64,000 nucleotides of DNA from Sphingomonas zeae (GCF_014197135.1 NZ_JACIFA010000002.1:1-64000), one strand, 5' to 3'; counted from the first letter of the stretch, positions 8,729 to 18,185 are shown. The notes: generated by a model from the letters alone, not told the origin. A program made the numbers and translations.

Positions 8729-9504
8729 AGCGCACGCATCTGCCGCTCAATGGCCTGCGCGTGCTCGATGCCGCGGCCCGCCATCTGAGCTTCACCCGCG
8801 CCGCCGATGAATTGGCCGTGACCCCGGCGGCGGTGGGACAGCAAATCCGCGCGCTGGAGGATACGCTGGGCGTCGTGCTGTTCCGCCGCACGACGCGCGG
8901 GTTGGAGCTGACGCCCGAAGCGGAAGCGGGGCTTGCGCCTCTCCGTGCCGGCTTCCTGCAGTTCGAGGAGGCGGTGCGCGCGATGCAGGCGGGCCAGTCG
9001 TCCAAGTCCCTGACCATCGCTGCGCCGCGCGACGTGACCGAGAAATGGCTGATGCCGCGCCTAGCCGCGATCGCCGCGCGCGATCCCGACCTGCGCTTCT
9101 CGCTGATCGCGTCGGACGAAGGGCTCGACTTCACCGAGGCCAATCTGGACCTCGCCATCCGCTGGGGCGACGGGCCAGGCGGGCTGGAGGGCGAGGCGAT
9201 CGAGTCGGACGGGATGATTCCGATCGGCCCGACCGATGCTCCCCTGATCGCCTGGCCGGGGGCGCCCGAGGAAGGCGTCCCTCTCGTCCGGGTCACCGAT
9301 GCGGGGCTCGCCATCGACGCGGTTGCGGCAGGGCTGGGCCGTGCCATCGTGCCGCAACTGCTCGCCGAACGTGACCTGGCGGAGGGCCGGGTCGTCGCCA
9401 CCGGCGAAGCGGTGCCCTCGCGCATGGGCTACTGGCTGGTCGCGCCGCTGCCGCAATGGCGCCAGCAAAAGGTCAAGGCGCTGGTCGAGGCGCTGGGCGG
9501 CTGA
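8725..9504 (+). CDS. LysR-family transcriptional regulator (GcvA-like)
   Basis: This DNA-binding regulator of 259 residues has an N-terminal winged helix-turn-helix (LPLNGLRVLDAAARHLSFT, then AADELAVTPAAVGQQI). A periplasmic-binding-protein-like effector domain follows. The wHTH sequence is of the GcvA/AmpR subgroup. The effector domain is somewhat short, about 170 residues against the usual 200. The gene overlaps apaG by 4 bp and so belongs to the metZ operon, rather than diverging from a target as many LysR genes do. The target and ligand cannot be read from the sequence. Confidence 0.85.
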   Translation: MKRTHLPLNGLRVLDAAARHLSFTRAADELAVTPAAVGQQIRALEDTLGVVLFRRTTRGLELTPEAEAGLAPLRAGFLQFEEAVRAMQAGQSSKSLTIAAPRDVTEKWLMPRLAAIAARDPDLRFSLIASDEGLDFTEANLDLAIRWGDGPGGLEGEAIESDGMIPIGPTDAPLIAWPGAPEEGVPLVRVTDAGLAIDAVAAGLGRAIVPQLLAERDLAEGRVVATGEAVPSRMGYWLVAPLPQWRQQKVKALVEALGG

Positions 9505-9505
9505 T

Positions 9506-9630
9506 CCTCCCCGGCGCGGGGACGGGGACCATGCGCAGCATGGTGGAGTGGGCGTGCCGCGAGGGCCGCCCGATGCGGAAGCCCCCCTCCGTCAGGCCTG
9601 ACGGCCTGCCACCTCCCCGTACCGGGGAGG
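9506..9630. repeat. GC-rich palindromic repeat, copy B
   Basis: This copy starts CCTCCCCGGCGCGGGG and ends CCTCCCCGTACCGGGGAGG, with an inner palindrome CGTCAGGCCTGACG. It fills the gap between the convergent LysR-regulator and hslO genes. Its borders match copies A, C and F. Confidence 0.75.
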
Positions 9631-9639
9631 ATTTCAGGA

Positions 9640-10554
9640 TCATGCCGCCGGTTCCGCGTCGAACCGCACCGGGAATTTCTTGGCGCAGAACGCGCAGTCG
9701 ACCTGGATCAGCCCGTCGGCATCCGCCATCTCGCGCCGTTCCTCGACCGAGAATTTGGTGATGACGCTGGCGATATACTCGGCCGAGCAGCGGCAGCCGC
9801 GCACGATGGCGGGGCTTTCCGACACGCGGACATTCTGCTCCTCATGGAACAGCCGCCATACGAGCGTCTCCAGCGGCAGCGCGGCGTCAGCCAGCTCCTC
9901 GACCTGCATCGTCTCGCCGAGCGCCTGGACATGCTCCCATTCGGGATGATCGAGCTTGACGTGCAGCCGCTCGCGACCTTCCTCGCCCTCGGGCAGATGC
10001 TGCAGGAACAGGCCGCCCGCGACGGTGCGACCGTCCGGCCCCTTGCTGATCCCGACGCGCAGCAGGCTGGGTATCTGCTCCGACTGGATAAAATAGCTTT
10101 CGGCGGCGGCGGACAGCGTCTCACCATCCAGCGGCACGATGCCCTGATAGCGCTCGCCCGTCACCGCCAGGTCGAAGGTGATCGCCAGATAGCCTTGGCC
10201 GAACAGCGCGAACAGCGTCGGGTCGGCGGGCAGCTCGGCCAGCCGGTCCTCGTCATACTGGATATAGCCCCGCAGTTCGCCGCCACGATAATCGCAGACG
10301 AGCAGCCGGATCACGCCGCTATCGCTACGCGTCTGGATGGTCAGCTGGCCGCTGGTATCCTTCAGCGTCGCCCCCATCAGCGCGGTCAGGGTCAGCGCCT
10401 CGGCCAGCAGTCGCTCGATCACCGGGGGATAGGCATGGGCCGCCAGAATCTCGTCGAGCACCGGGCCAAGCCGCACCATCCGTCCACGTGCATGCTGCTC
10501 AGGGATGGTGAACGCGATGGCGCGGTCGAGGTCGGGCAGGGTGATGTCGGTCAT
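9640..10554 (-). CDS. hslO: Redox-regulated chaperone Hsp33 (HslO)
   Basis: Hsp33 is a cytoplasmic holdase activated by oxidative unfolding. The 304-residue protein has the N-terminal Hsp33 domain. Near the C terminus it has the zinc-binding redox switch: CRC (in RGCRCSAEY) and CAFC about 30 residues later, so all four cysteines are intact. The ATG at 10554 (MTDITLPDLD) is chosen over an upstream in-frame codon at 10572, because the family begins here. It is the downstream gene of the minus-strand block after argD-argF, but a terminator hairpin at 10619-10645 separates it from argF. Confidence 0.93.
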   Translation of the reverse strand: MTDITLPDLDRAIAFTIPEQHARGRMVRLGPVLDEILAAHAYPPVIERLLAEALTLTALMGATLKDTSGQLTIQTRSDSGVIRLLVCDYRGGELRGYIQYDEDRLAELPADPTLFALFGQGYLAITFDLAVTGERYQGIVPLDGETLSAAAESYFIQSEQIPSLLRVGISKGPDGRTVAGGLFLQHLPEGEEGRERLHVKLDHPEWEHVQALGETMQVEELADAALPLETLVWRLFHEEQNVRVSESPAIVRGCRCSAEYIASVITKFSVEERREMADADGLIQVDCAFCAKKFPVRFDAEPAA

Positions 10555-10618
10555 GCTCGTGCCTTTACGCACCGGAGGATGTCCGGGCGATATGGTGCCA
10601 GTGCGGCAGGGGAAAGAG

Positions 10619-10645
10619 AAAAGGCCGACGAAGCCGCCGGCCTTT
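10619..10645 (-). terminator. Rho-independent-type terminator after argF
   Basis: The stem AAAAGGCCG...CGGCCTTT, read on the minus strand, ends in CCTTTTCTCTTTCC, a T-rich run typical of intrinsic terminators. It lies 28 bp after the argF stop and before hslO, so it likely ends the argD-argF transcript. Confidence 0.65.
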
Positions 10646-10672
10646 CCATAGATAGGTAATGCCGAGGCGCGA

Positions 10673-11596
10673 TCAACCGATCTGGCCGAAGCACCAGCGC
10701 AGGATCGACTTCTGGGCGTGGAGGCGGTTCTCCGCCTCCGGCCAGATCAGCGACTGCGGGCCGTCGATCACGTCCGAGGTGACTTCCTCCTCGCGATGCG
10801 CGGGCAGGCAGTGGAGGAACTTGGCATCGGGCTTGGCCAGCGCCATGAGGTCGGCATTGACCTGGAACGGCATCATCGCGGCCAGCTTTTCCTCGGCATG
10901 GGCCTGGCCCATCGAGATCCAGGTGTCGGTGACGACGATGTCCGCCCCTTCGACCGCTGCGCGCGGGTCGGTGGTGCAGGTCGCGCGACCTTGGCCCAGT
11001 TCCAGCGTGCCCGGCTCCGGATGATAGCCGGTGGGGCAGGCAGCGACCACGTCGAAGCCCAGCAGCCCGCCTGCCTCGACGATCGAGTGCAGGACGTTGT
11101 TGCCGTCGCCCAGCCACGCGACCTTCAGGCCCGACAGTGTCTTGCCCGCCTCGATCACGGTCAGCAGGTCGGCCATGATCTGGCAGGGGTGCGACAGGTC
11201 GGTCAGGCCATTGATGACCGGCACGCTGGCATAGTGGGCCATCTCCTCGACCTTGGCATGGTCGTCGGTGCGGATCATGATCGCGTCGGTATAGCCCGAC
11301 AGGATGCGCGCGGTGTCGGCGATCGTCTCGCCGCGACCCAGCTGCATGGTCCCCGCATCGAGCACGATCGACGTGCCGCCCAGCTGGCGGATCGCCATGT
11401 CGAAGCTGACGCGGGTGCGGGTCGAGTTCTTCTCGAACACCATGGCGAGCACTTGGCCCGCGAGCGGCGCATCGGCATCGACACGGCCCTTGGTGAAGCC
11501 GGCGCGCGCGGCCTTGCGGGCCTGTGCATCGGTCAAAATGGCGGTCACACCCTCGGGACCGGCGTCGGCGAGGTTCAGGAAGTGGCGGATCGTCAT
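10673..11596 (-). CDS. argF: Ornithine carbamoyltransferase ArgF
   Basis: ArgF condenses ornithine and carbamoyl phosphate to citrulline in arginine biosynthesis. The 307-residue protein shows the carbamoyl-phosphate motif STRTR, the HPCQ motif and the ornithine-loop HCLPAHR near the C terminus. All are family-diagnostic and intact. The ATG at 11596 ([13 protein letters not shown]) matches the usual start; the open frame upstream runs into the intergenic region. It lies 52 bp downstream of argD on the same strand, forming an argD-argF operon, the common alphaproteobacterial order. Confidence 0.95.
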   Translation of the reverse strand: MTIRHFLNLADAGPEGVTAILTDAQARKAARAGFTKGRVDADAPLAGQVLAMVFEKNSTRTRVSFDMAIRQLGGTSIVLDAGTMQLGRGETIADTARILSGYTDAIMIRTDDHAKVEEMAHYASVPVINGLTDLSHPCQIMADLLTVIEAGKTLSGLKVAWLGDGNNVLHSIVEAGGLLGFDVVAACPTGYHPEPGTLELGQGRATCTTDPRAAVEGADIVVTDTWISMGQAHAEEKLAAMMPFQVNADLMALAKPDAKFLHCLPAHREEEVTSDVIDGPQSLIWPEAENRLHAQKSILRWCFGQIG

Positions 11597-11648
11597 GGGT
11601 CGGTACTCCGTCCCCCGGCGGTCGGTGCCGCCGGGGTGGCAAAGATCA

Positions 11649-12839
11649 TCAATCGTCGGCGGCGGGGACATAGACGCGCGCGGCGTCCGACAGCTTCGTC
11701 GCGAACTCGGTGATGTGGCTCTCGTCGATGGTCAGCGGCGGCAGGATGCGGATGACATTCTCGCCCGCCGCGACCAGCAACAGGCCGTGATTGTCGCGGC
11801 AATGCGCCACGAAACGACGGCTGTCGCTTTTCATCTTCAGACCCTGCATCAGGCCGTGGCCGCGCACTTCCTCGAACAGATGATCGAAGTTCGGGATCAT
11901 CTGCTCCAGCGTCGCGCGCAGCCGCTGGCCCATCGCCTCGACATGCTCGAGGAAGCCCGGCTCCTGCATCACGTCGAGCACCGCCTCGCCGGCGGCCATG
12001 GCGAGCGGGTTGCCGCCATAGGTCGACCCGTGGGTGCCAGCCACCATGCCCTTGGCCGCTTCCTCGGTCGCCAGGCAGGCACCCAGCGGGAAGCCGCCAC
12101 CAATGCCCTTGGCCGACGCCATGATGTCGGGCGTCACGCCATAGAGTTCATGCGCGAAAAATTTGCCGGTGCGACCATAACCGCACTGTACTTCGTCCAG
12201 CACCAGCAACAGGCCATGCTCGTCGCACGCCCTGCGTAGCCCCTGCAGGAACTCCATGCTGGCGGGGCGCAGGCCGCCTTCGCCCTGGATCGGCTCGACC
12301 AGGAAACCGGCGGTGTTCTCGTCGATCAGCGCGAGTGCGGCCTCCAGATCGTCGAACGGCGCATAGGCGAAGCCGGGCAGCAGCGGCTCGAACCCGTCAC
12401 GCATCTTGGGCTGGTTGGTCGCCGAAATCGCGCCCAGCGTCCGTCCATGGAACGCGTTGTTGAACGTGATGAGCGTATGACGCTGGGGGTTCCCATTGGC
12501 GAAGTGATAGCGGCGCGCGGTCTTGATCGCGCACTCGACCGCCTCGGCGCCCGAATTGGTGAAGAACACCGTGTCGGCAAAGGTCGAATCGACCAGCCGC
12601 TGGGCGAAATGCTCCCCCTGCGGGCTGCCGTACAGGTTCGACACATGCATCAGCGTCGCGGCCTGCTTGGCGATCGCCTCGACCAGTTTCGGGTGGCCAT
12701 GGCCCAGCGCGTTGACCGCGATGCCGGCGGCGAAGTCCAGATACTGCTCGCCATCCTCGCCGTACAGATAGACGCCCTCGCCTCGGACCGGACGCACCCC
12801 GCACCGTGGGTAAACGGGCATCAGGGCGGTGATGGTCAC
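11649..12839 (-). CDS. argD: Acetylornithine aminotransferase ArgD
   Basis: ArgD is a class-III PLP aminotransferase that converts N-acetylglutamate semialdehyde to N-acetylornithine. Many also act as succinyldiaminopimelate transaminase. The 396-residue protein shows the glycine-rich NSGAEAVE phosphate-binding loop, the [12 protein letters not shown] motif with the PLP aspartate, and [12 protein letters not shown] containing the Schiff-base lysine. Start [16 protein letters not shown] at 12839 is typical. It is the first gene of argD-argF and is separated from the upstream 422-residue ORF by a hairpin at 12859-12889. Confidence 0.94.
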   Translation of the reverse strand: MTITALMPVYPRCGVRPVRGEGVYLYGEDGEQYLDFAAGIAVNALGHGHPKLVEAIAKQAATLMHVSNLYGSPQGEHFAQRLVDSTFADTVFFTNSGAEAVECAIKTARRYHFANGNPQRHTLITFNNAFHGRTLGAISATNQPKMRDGFEPLLPGFAYAPFDDLEAALALIDENTAGFLVEPIQGEGGLRPASMEFLQGLRRACDEHGLLLVLDEVQCGYGRTGKFFAHELYGVTPDIMASAKGIGGGFPLGACLATEEAAKGMVAGTHGSTYGGNPLAMAAGEAVLDVMQEPGFLEHVEAMGQRLRATLEQMIPNFDHLFEEVRGHGLMQGLKMKSDSRRFVAHCRDNHGLLLVAAGENVIRILPPLTIDESHITEFATKLSDAARVYVPAADD

Positions 12840-12858
12840 GGGGTGTCTCCTTCAAACA

Positions 12859-12889
12859 GCAAAGGGCGGCATCAAGGGCCGCCCTTTGC
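12859..12889. terminator. Strong hairpin between the TPR/TonB-C-like gene and argD
   Basis: A 12-bp perfect stem (GCAAAGGGCGGC / GCCGCCCTTTGC) with a 7-base loop lies 28 bp beyond the stop of the minus-strand 422-residue ORF. It has no clear T-run on the minus side, so termination is plausible rather than certain. It could alternatively act in the argD leader. Confidence 0.5.
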
Positions 12890-12916
12890 GATCATACGGG
12901 CTATTGCTTCCCGGCG

Positions 12917-14185
12917 TCAACGCATCGCCGTCGTCACCGGACGTGGTTGAGGGGTGGGTGCCGTTGCACTGCTCTGCGAGGCTGGTGCGGGTTTGGGCAC
13001 GGGCGAAAGATCGGTGACCTGCAGGCTGAGATTGGACGTGCGGGTCCGCATCCGCGAGCGGGTTTCCGTCGCGGTATCCGCGATGAACGAGTAGCGCTCA
13101 AGACGCGGGAGGTCGCCGTTACGACGTTGCGGTGCATATCGACGTTCCGCGATCGATCGTGTGATGAGGTCCATCCATTGCTTCCGAACGCCATCGGTCT
13201 GTTGAACGACCGCGACGTCGGCGACCTTGCCATCGGGGGCAATGAAGAAGCTGACATCGGCCCAAAGCGGTTTGTCGGTGCCGTGCGCTGCGCCGAAAGC
13301 CATATCTTGGGTCTTGATCGGCGGCGCGACGAGCAAGGTGGGCTGTGGATTGTCATCGATCTCCAATTGGGCCAGGGCAGCCTGCATGGCCGCCGGCCGG
13401 TCCGCAGAAGGCGCGAGCCGGGCCTGCAGCATGCGGACGCCGTTACGGAATGGCAGGAAAGCGGGCGAGGTGTTGCTCAGGATGCGCCCAGTCTGTTCCT
13501 GGGCGGGCCGGGTGAATCTCGGCATTACGCTGGCTAGGGCGCTGAGCAACACTGCGGAACGGAACATCGCCATGCCCTCGACCATCGGTAATCCCGCGTC
13601 GCGCCCCTGACGCGCAACCTTGTCATATTGCGACAAGGCCGCTTCCAGGTTACCGTTTCGCTGCATCGCGTCACCGATTTCCAGCCGCTGGGCATAGATC
13701 CGCGCATCGCCCTCGGGCAGACCCTTTTTCAGCGCGTCGATGGCATCGATCGCGCTCGTCTGGTTCTGGTTGGGGTGGCCGGTCAGATTGGCGAAGAGCC
13801 CGGTCGCGCGGTGCATGTCGGACACGTCGATCGGCAGTTGTGCGGCAAAGCGTGCATTGCGTTTTCGGGCAGCCAGCATCGTTTCGCGACCGCCCTTATA
13901 ATCGCCCATGATGAACTGCGTTTCGGCATAAGCCAACGTCAGCGAGATGTCGCGCTCCGGCGGGCAATGTCGGGCGATACAATCATCCAGATCGGCCTTC
14001 AGCTTGGTCAGGCGCTGCCCCGTGACGACGACCGACGTTTCGGCCTTGGCTGCCCCCAGATCGGCATTCGGTCCCCGGAAGATCGACTCCACCGGTGCGG
14101 GCGGATTTCGCGGCCTTTGTAACTGATAATCGCCGGGTTCGGGCAGAGTCGGCGTCTGTTGGAGAAGCAGGGCGAGGATAAGCAT
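12917..14185 (-). CDS. Periplasmic TPR-like protein with a TonB-C-like end, function unknown
   Basis: The product has 422 residues. The N terminus (MLILALLLQQTPTLPEPGD) is a short hydrophobic export signal. The middle (about 60-230) is helical with TPR-like spacing: GDYKGGRETMLAARKRN, then GNLEAALSQYDKVARQG. The stretch at about 300-350 (VSFFIAPDGKVADVAVVQQTDG...WMDLITRSIAERRYAP) resembles the TonB C-terminal fold. The tail is Pro/Thr/Ser-rich. No enzyme motif is seen. It is a single gene between terminator-like hairpin 12859-12889 and the divergently spaced parE end. A role in envelope protein interaction is an inference from the layout alone. Confidence 0.6.
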   Translation of the reverse strand: MLILALLLQQTPTLPEPGDYQLQRPRNPPAPVESIFRGPNADLGAAKAETSVVVTGQRLTKLKADLDDCIARHCPPERDISLTLAYAETQFIMGDYKGGRETMLAARKRNARFAAQLPIDVSDMHRATGLFANLTGHPNQNQTSAIDAIDALKKGLPEGDARIYAQRLEIGDAMQRNGNLEAALSQYDKVARQGRDAGLPMVEGMAMFRSAVLLSALASVMPRFTRPAQEQTGRILSNTSPAFLPFRNGVRMLQARLAPSADRPAAMQAALAQLEIDDNPQPTLLVAPPIKTQDMAFGAAHGTDKPLWADVSFFIAPDGKVADVAVVQQTDGVRKQWMDLITRSIAERRYAPQRRNGDLPRLERYSFIADTATETRSRMRTRTSNLSLQVTDLSPVPKPAPASQSSATAPTPQPRPVTTAMR

Positions 14186-14320
14186 GACGGGCCTCCGTAT
14201 TGCCGATCTGCCAGGAGGAGCCAGATCGGCGGGTGACTCCGGATGGGATAGAGGATTGTGTCAGATTCGCTTCATCTCGACCAGCCCCCAAACAACCGAT
14301 TTACCCGTCTTGAAATGTCC

Positions 14321-16300
14321 TCACGCGTCGATCACCTCTTCATCCAGTCTTGCCGCATTTTCCTGGATAAACGCAAAGCGATGCGCCGGGTTGTTGCCCA
14401 TCAGGCGGTCGACGAGATCTTTCACCCCGGCACGCTCCTCATATTCCTGGGGCAGTGTGATTCGGATCAGGCTGCGGCTGGCGGGGTCCATCGTCGTCTC
14501 GCGCAGCTGGCCGGGGTTCATCTCGCCCAGGCCCTTGAAGCGCGCGACATCGACCTTCTTGCCCTTGAACGCGGTGCGCTCCAGCTCGGCGCGGTGGGCG
14601 TCGTCGCGGGCATAGAGCGACTTGGCGCCGACGGTCAGCCGATAGAGCGGCGGCTGGGCGAGATAGAGATGCCCGCGCCGCACCAGATCAGGCATTTCCT
14701 GGAAGAAGAAGGTCATCAGCAGCGTGGCGATATGCGCACCGTCCACGTCGGCGTCGGTCATGATGACGATCTTATCATAGCGCAGCTGGGTCGGGTCGCA
14801 ATCCTTGCGCGTGCCGCAACCCATCGCCAGCGTCAGGTCGGCGATCTCCTGATTTTGCAGGATCTTGGCCGAGGTGGCCGAAGCGACGTTCAGGATCTTG
14901 CCGCGGATCGGCAGGATCGCCTGCGTCTTGCGGTCGCGCGCCTGCTTGGCCGAGCCGCCCGCCGAGTCGCCTTCGACGATGAACAACTCGGTGCCTTCGG
15001 GGCTGTCGGCCGAACAGTCGGTCAGCTTGCCGGGCAGGCGCAGCTTGCGCGCCGAGGTGGCGGTCTTGCGCTTGACCTCGCGCTCGGCCTTGCGGCGAAG
15101 GCGTTCGTCCATGCGGTCGAGCACATAGCCGAGCAACGCCTTGCCGCGCTCCATATTGGCCGAGAGATAATGGTCGAAATGGTCGCGCACCGCCTTTTCG
15201 ACCAGCCCGGCCGCTTCGGGGCTAGTCAGCCGGTCCTTGGTCTGGCTCTGGAATTGCGGTTCGCGGATGAAGACCGAGAGCATCAGTTCGGAGCCGACCA
15301 TGACGTCGTCGGCGGTGATATCCTTGGCCTTTTTCTGATTCACCAGCTCGCCGAACGCACGAAGTCCACGCACCAATGCCTGTCGCAAACCCTGTTCATG
15401 GGTGCCGCCATCGGGGGTCGGGATGGTGTTGCAATACCAGCTATAGCTGCCGTCGCTCCACAGCGGCCAGGCGACCGCCCATTCGACGCGGCCCTGCTCG
15501 GCCGGGAAATCCTGATTGCCGGAAAAGAAGTCGGCGGTGGCGCATTCGCGGCCAGCAATCTGTTCCTTCAGGTGATCGGCGAGGCCACCCGGGAACTGGA
15601 ACACCGCGTCGGCGGGCGTGTCGTCGGTGATGAGCTCGGGCGCGCAGTGCCAGCGGATTTCGACGCCCGCGAACAAATAGGCCTTGGAGCGGACGAGCTT
15701 GTGCAGCCGCGCGGGCTTGAAGTGCAGCTCCGGCCCGAAAATCTCGATGTCCGGCGTGAAGGCGACGCTGGTGCCGCGCCGATTGGGGGCGGCACCCACC
15801 GTCTCCAGCGGGCCGAGCGTCGTCCCTTGCGCGAAACGCTGGCGATAGAGGATACGCTCGCGCGCCACCTCGACCACCGTGTCCGAGGACAGCGCGTTGA
15901 CCACCGAGATGCCGACGCCGTGCAGACCGCCCGAAGTCGCATAGGCCTTGCCGGTGAACTTGCCGCCCGAGTGCAGCGTCGAGAGGATGACCTCCAGCGC
16001 CGACTTGTCGGGGAATTTGGGGTGCGGATCGACCGGGATGCCGCGGCCATTGTCGATAATGGTCAGGCGGTTGCCCGGCTCCAGCTTCACCTCGATGCGG
16101 TTGGCATGGCCCGCCACCGCTTCGTCCATCGCATTGTCGAGCACCTCGGCCGCCAAGTGATGCAGCGCGCGCTCGTCGGTGCCGCCGATATACATGCCCG
16201 GACGGCGACGTACCGGCTCCAGCCCCTCCAGCACCTCGATCGAGGAGGCGTCATAGGCGGGCTGGGGACGGGCGCCGCCCGCGAACAGATCATTGGACAT
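14321..16300 (-). CDS. parE: DNA topoisomerase IV subunit B (ParE)
   Basis: ParE is the ATPase subunit of topoisomerase IV, which decatenates chromosomes with ParC. The 659-residue protein has the GHKL ATPase motifs EVLDNAMDEA, DNGRGIPVD and GGLHGVG. The transducer domain follows, then the TOPRIM motifs EGDSAGGSA and DADVDGAH, and the C-terminal RFKGLGEMN segment. Its length fits ParE rather than the longer GyrB. The ATG at 16300 (MSNDLFAGG) is the conserved start; the longer frame reaches into the upstream spacer. It diverges from the beta-barrel gene, with 152 bp between. Confidence 0.94.
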   Translation of the reverse strand: MSNDLFAGGARPQPAYDASSIEVLEGLEPVRRRPGMYIGGTDERALHHLAAEVLDNAMDEAVAGHANRIEVKLEPGNRLTIIDNGRGIPVDPHPKFPDKSALEVILSTLHSGGKFTGKAYATSGGLHGVGISVVNALSSDTVVEVARERILYRQRFAQGTTLGPLETVGAAPNRRGTSVAFTPDIEIFGPELHFKPARLHKLVRSKAYLFAGVEIRWHCAPELITDDTPADAVFQFPGGLADHLKEQIAGRECATADFFSGNQDFPAEQGRVEWAVAWPLWSDGSYSWYCNTIPTPDGGTHEQGLRQALVRGLRAFGELVNQKKAKDITADDVMVGSELMLSVFIREPQFQSQTKDRLTSPEAAGLVEKAVRDHFDHYLSANMERGKALLGYVLDRMDERLRRKAEREVKRKTATSARKLRLPGKLTDCSADSPEGTELFIVEGDSAGGSAKQARDRKTQAILPIRGKILNVASATSAKILQNQEIADLTLAMGCGTRKDCDPTQLRYDKIVIMTDADVDGAHIATLLMTFFFQEMPDLVRRGHLYLAQPPLYRLTVGAKSLYARDDAHRAELERTAFKGKKVDVARFKGLGEMNPGQLRETTMDPASRSLIRITLPQEYEERAGVKDLVDRLMGNNPAHRFAFIQENAARLDEEVIDA

Positions 16301-16452
16301 AACGGGAACTATAGGCCTTGAGACGCGCTTGCGCCAGCTTCGTGGCGCGTGGCCGAATTGCAACAAAACTTTGCCGAAAATCTAACCTGGGATATTTCGG
16401 CCGCTGCCGTCCGTTAGCCCGTCACCTTTATGCCAAGGGTACGGGAGTGATA

Positions 16453-17313
16453 ATGATGAAATTCTGGATGGCGGGGGCCATGGCCTCGGCGCTGATCGCT
16501 GCGCCCGCGATGGCGCAGGACGGGACCTATGCGGGGGCGGACGATGCGCCCTTCTCCGGCGTCTATGTCGGCGGCAGCTTCGGCTATGACGTGCAGCCCA
16601 ACGATGTCGGCTCGCGCTTCCTGTTCGACCGCAACCTCGACGGGCGGTTCGGCGACGTGGTGACGACCTCGACCGGCGCCAACGCCTTCTCGCCGGGCTT
16701 CTGCAACGGCCGCGCGCGCAGCGTCCTGTCGCCGCAGAACGCCGCGACCGGCTGCGACAACGACAAGGACGGCATCGCCTATTATGGCCGCGTCGGCGTC
16801 GACCATCAGGTCGGCAACATCGTCTATGGCGCAGTGGGCGAGTTCGGTAAGTCCGAGATCACCGACAGCGTATCGGCCTTCTCGACCACGCCCGCCTGGT
16901 ACACCATGACCCGCAGCATCGACTGGGAAGCCTCGGTTCGCGGTCGCGCAGGATATGCGGCGAACAACACGCTGTTCTACGGCACGTTTGGCGGCGGCTA
17001 TGCCCGGATCAACCGCGAGTTCACCACCTCGAACGGGTCGAACGCCTTTGCTCTCGGCGGCAAGCGCAACCAGTTCGGTTTCCTCGGCGGCGGCGGCATC
17101 GAGCAGAAGATCGGGCGCAATTTCTCGATCGGCATGGAGTATATGTACCATCAGTATCGCGACGACGACACGCGCGTCCGCGTGACCCAGGGCAGCGCCC
17201 CCGCGACCAACCCGTTCGTGCTGGCACCCAACACGGCGGGTACGGATATCCGACGGTCGGACGACAAGTTCCGCTGGCACTCGCTGCGGGCGACAGCGGC
17301 GTTCCGGTTCTGA
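16453..17313 (+). CDS. Outer-membrane beta-barrel protein (Omp25/OmpA-barrel-like)
   Basis: The 286-residue protein has a clear signal peptide (MMKFWMAGAMASALIAAPAMAQ). Its mature part alternates short beta strands, with typical FSGVYVGGSFGYD, GYAANNTLFYGTFGGGYARIN and GFLGGGGIEQKIG motifs and the terminal AAFRF. The last residue is the Phe expected of outer-membrane barrel proteins. The ATG at 16453 follows GGGAG at 5 bp; ATG 16456 is an alternative. Related alphaproteobacterial proteins are small porin-like or adhesin surface barrels. No OmpA peptidoglycan-binding domain is present. Two hairpins follow before the convergent gcrA. Confidence 0.85.
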   Translation: MMKFWMAGAMASALIAAPAMAQDGTYAGADDAPFSGVYVGGSFGYDVQPNDVGSRFLFDRNLDGRFGDVVTTSTGANAFSPGFCNGRARSVLSPQNAATGCDNDKDGIAYYGRVGVDHQVGNIVYGAVGEFGKSEITDSVSAFSTTPAWYTMTRSIDWEASVRGRAGYAANNTLFYGTFGGGYARINREFTTSNGSNAFALGGKRNQFGFLGGGGIEQKIGRNFSIGMEYMYHQYRDDDTRVRVTQGSAPATNPFVLAPNTAGTDIRRSDDKFRWHSLRATAAFRF

Positions 17314-17324
17314 TGGGAGGGGCA

Positions 17325-17355
17325 CGCCCTGTCGCTTGAGGAAAGCGACGGGGCG
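17325..17355 (+). terminator. Hairpin after the beta-barrel gene
   Basis: A 13-bp stem with one mismatch (CGCCCTGTCGCTT / AAGCGACGGGGCG) lies 12 bp after the stop of the beta-barrel gene. It lacks a long T-run, so it may be an mRNA-stabilising 3' hairpin or a weak terminator; the following hairpin at 17427-17463 is the stronger candidate. Confidence 0.45.
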
Positions 17356-17426
17356 TGTACTTCGACCTAACGGAGATTGGTCCCCGAACGCCGTTCAGTC
17401 GACGCCCACGGGATTACACCAGCCAA

Positions 17427-17463
17427 GAAAAAGCCCGCCGGTCGCGAAACCGGCGGGCTTTTC
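17427..17463. terminator. Bidirectional intrinsic terminator between the omp gene and gcrA
   Basis: An 11-12-bp stem AAAGCCCGCCGGT / ACCGGCGGGCTTTT is flanked by A-run on the left and T-run on the right. It therefore fits a rho-independent terminator in both directions. It lies between the convergent beta-barrel gene and gcrA. Confidence 0.8.
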
Positions 17464-17477
17464 TCATGACCCAGATA

Positions 17478-18119
17478 TTAGCGGACGCGCGGGCCGCCAA
17501 AGGGCAAAGGCGGCGGCGGACGGCGGTCGCGGCGAGGCAGCTGTGCCTGATAGGCATGGCCGCAATGCGCGACGCAATAGGGGAAGCCTGGATTCACCTT
17601 GTCGCCGCAAAAGTGAAAGTCCGGCTCACCCGGATGGCCGATCGGCCATTTGCAGATGCGGTCGTTCAGGTCGAGCAGCGAGGTCTTGCCCGCAATCTCC
17701 GGGCTCGGCTTGGCGGGGACCAGACGGCGCGGCGGGGCGGGCGAGGGCGGGGGCTGCTGCTCGCCGGGCGACTGGCGAACGAAGCCGCCGGGACCCACCG
17801 AGCGCAGGATCGGCTGCGGCTCGCGAACCGGCTCGGGCGCGGGCTCGGCGTCGACGACCGGTGCGGCGCGAATCGGTTCGGGCTCGGGTTCCGGTTCCGG
17901 CGCAGGCGCCGGCGGCGCCGCCGCAACGACCGCCTCGGCGACGACGGCCGGCTCATTGGCCTTTACCGGCGACGGTCGCGCCTGAAGGCCCAGGCGGTGC
18001 GCCTTGCCGATCACCGCGTTGCGGCTAACTCCGCCCAGTGCTTCGGCGATCTGGCTGGCGGTCTGCCCCGCCTCCCACATCGTCCTGAGCGTATCGATCC
18101 GCTCATCGGTCCACGACAT
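17478..18119 (-). CDS. gcrA: GcrA-type cell cycle regulator
   Basis: GcrA is an alphaproteobacterial transcription factor that binds sigma-70 and methylated GAnTC promoters to drive cell-cycle genes. The 213-residue product has the N-terminal helix-turn-helix MSWTDERIDTLRTMWEAG...SASQIAEALGG-type segment (here TASQIAEALGGVSRNAVIGK). At the C terminus is the conserved sigma-binding, Cys-containing module (CKWPIGHPGEPDFHFCG, then PYCVAHC). The Pro/Glu/Ala-rich linker between them is longer than in Caulobacter GcrA. The ATG at 18119 is chosen because the family begins MSWTDER. It diverges from the ABC-2 permease gene. Confidence 0.92.
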   Translation of the reverse strand: MSWTDERIDTLRTMWEAGQTASQIAEALGGVSRNAVIGKAHRLGLQARPSPVKANEPAVVAEAVVAAAPPAPAPEPEPEPEPIRAAPVVDAEPAPEPVREPQPILRSVGPGGFVRQSPGEQQPPPSPAPPRRLVPAKPSPEIAGKTSLLDLNDRICKWPIGHPGEPDFHFCGDKVNPGFPYCVAHCGHAYQAQLPRRDRRPPPPLPFGGPRVR

Positions 18120-18185
18120 TCGAAACCTTTCCTCATTCCATCCATCGCACCGGGTTGCGGGCGGCCACGGCAACGGTTACGCGCT

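Noticed and set aside
14258-16321. A 687-residue plus-strand frame antisense to parE
   Set aside because: parE carries all ATPase and TOPRIM motifs. The antisense frame has no recognisable domain and has His/Arg/Gln-rich shadow composition.
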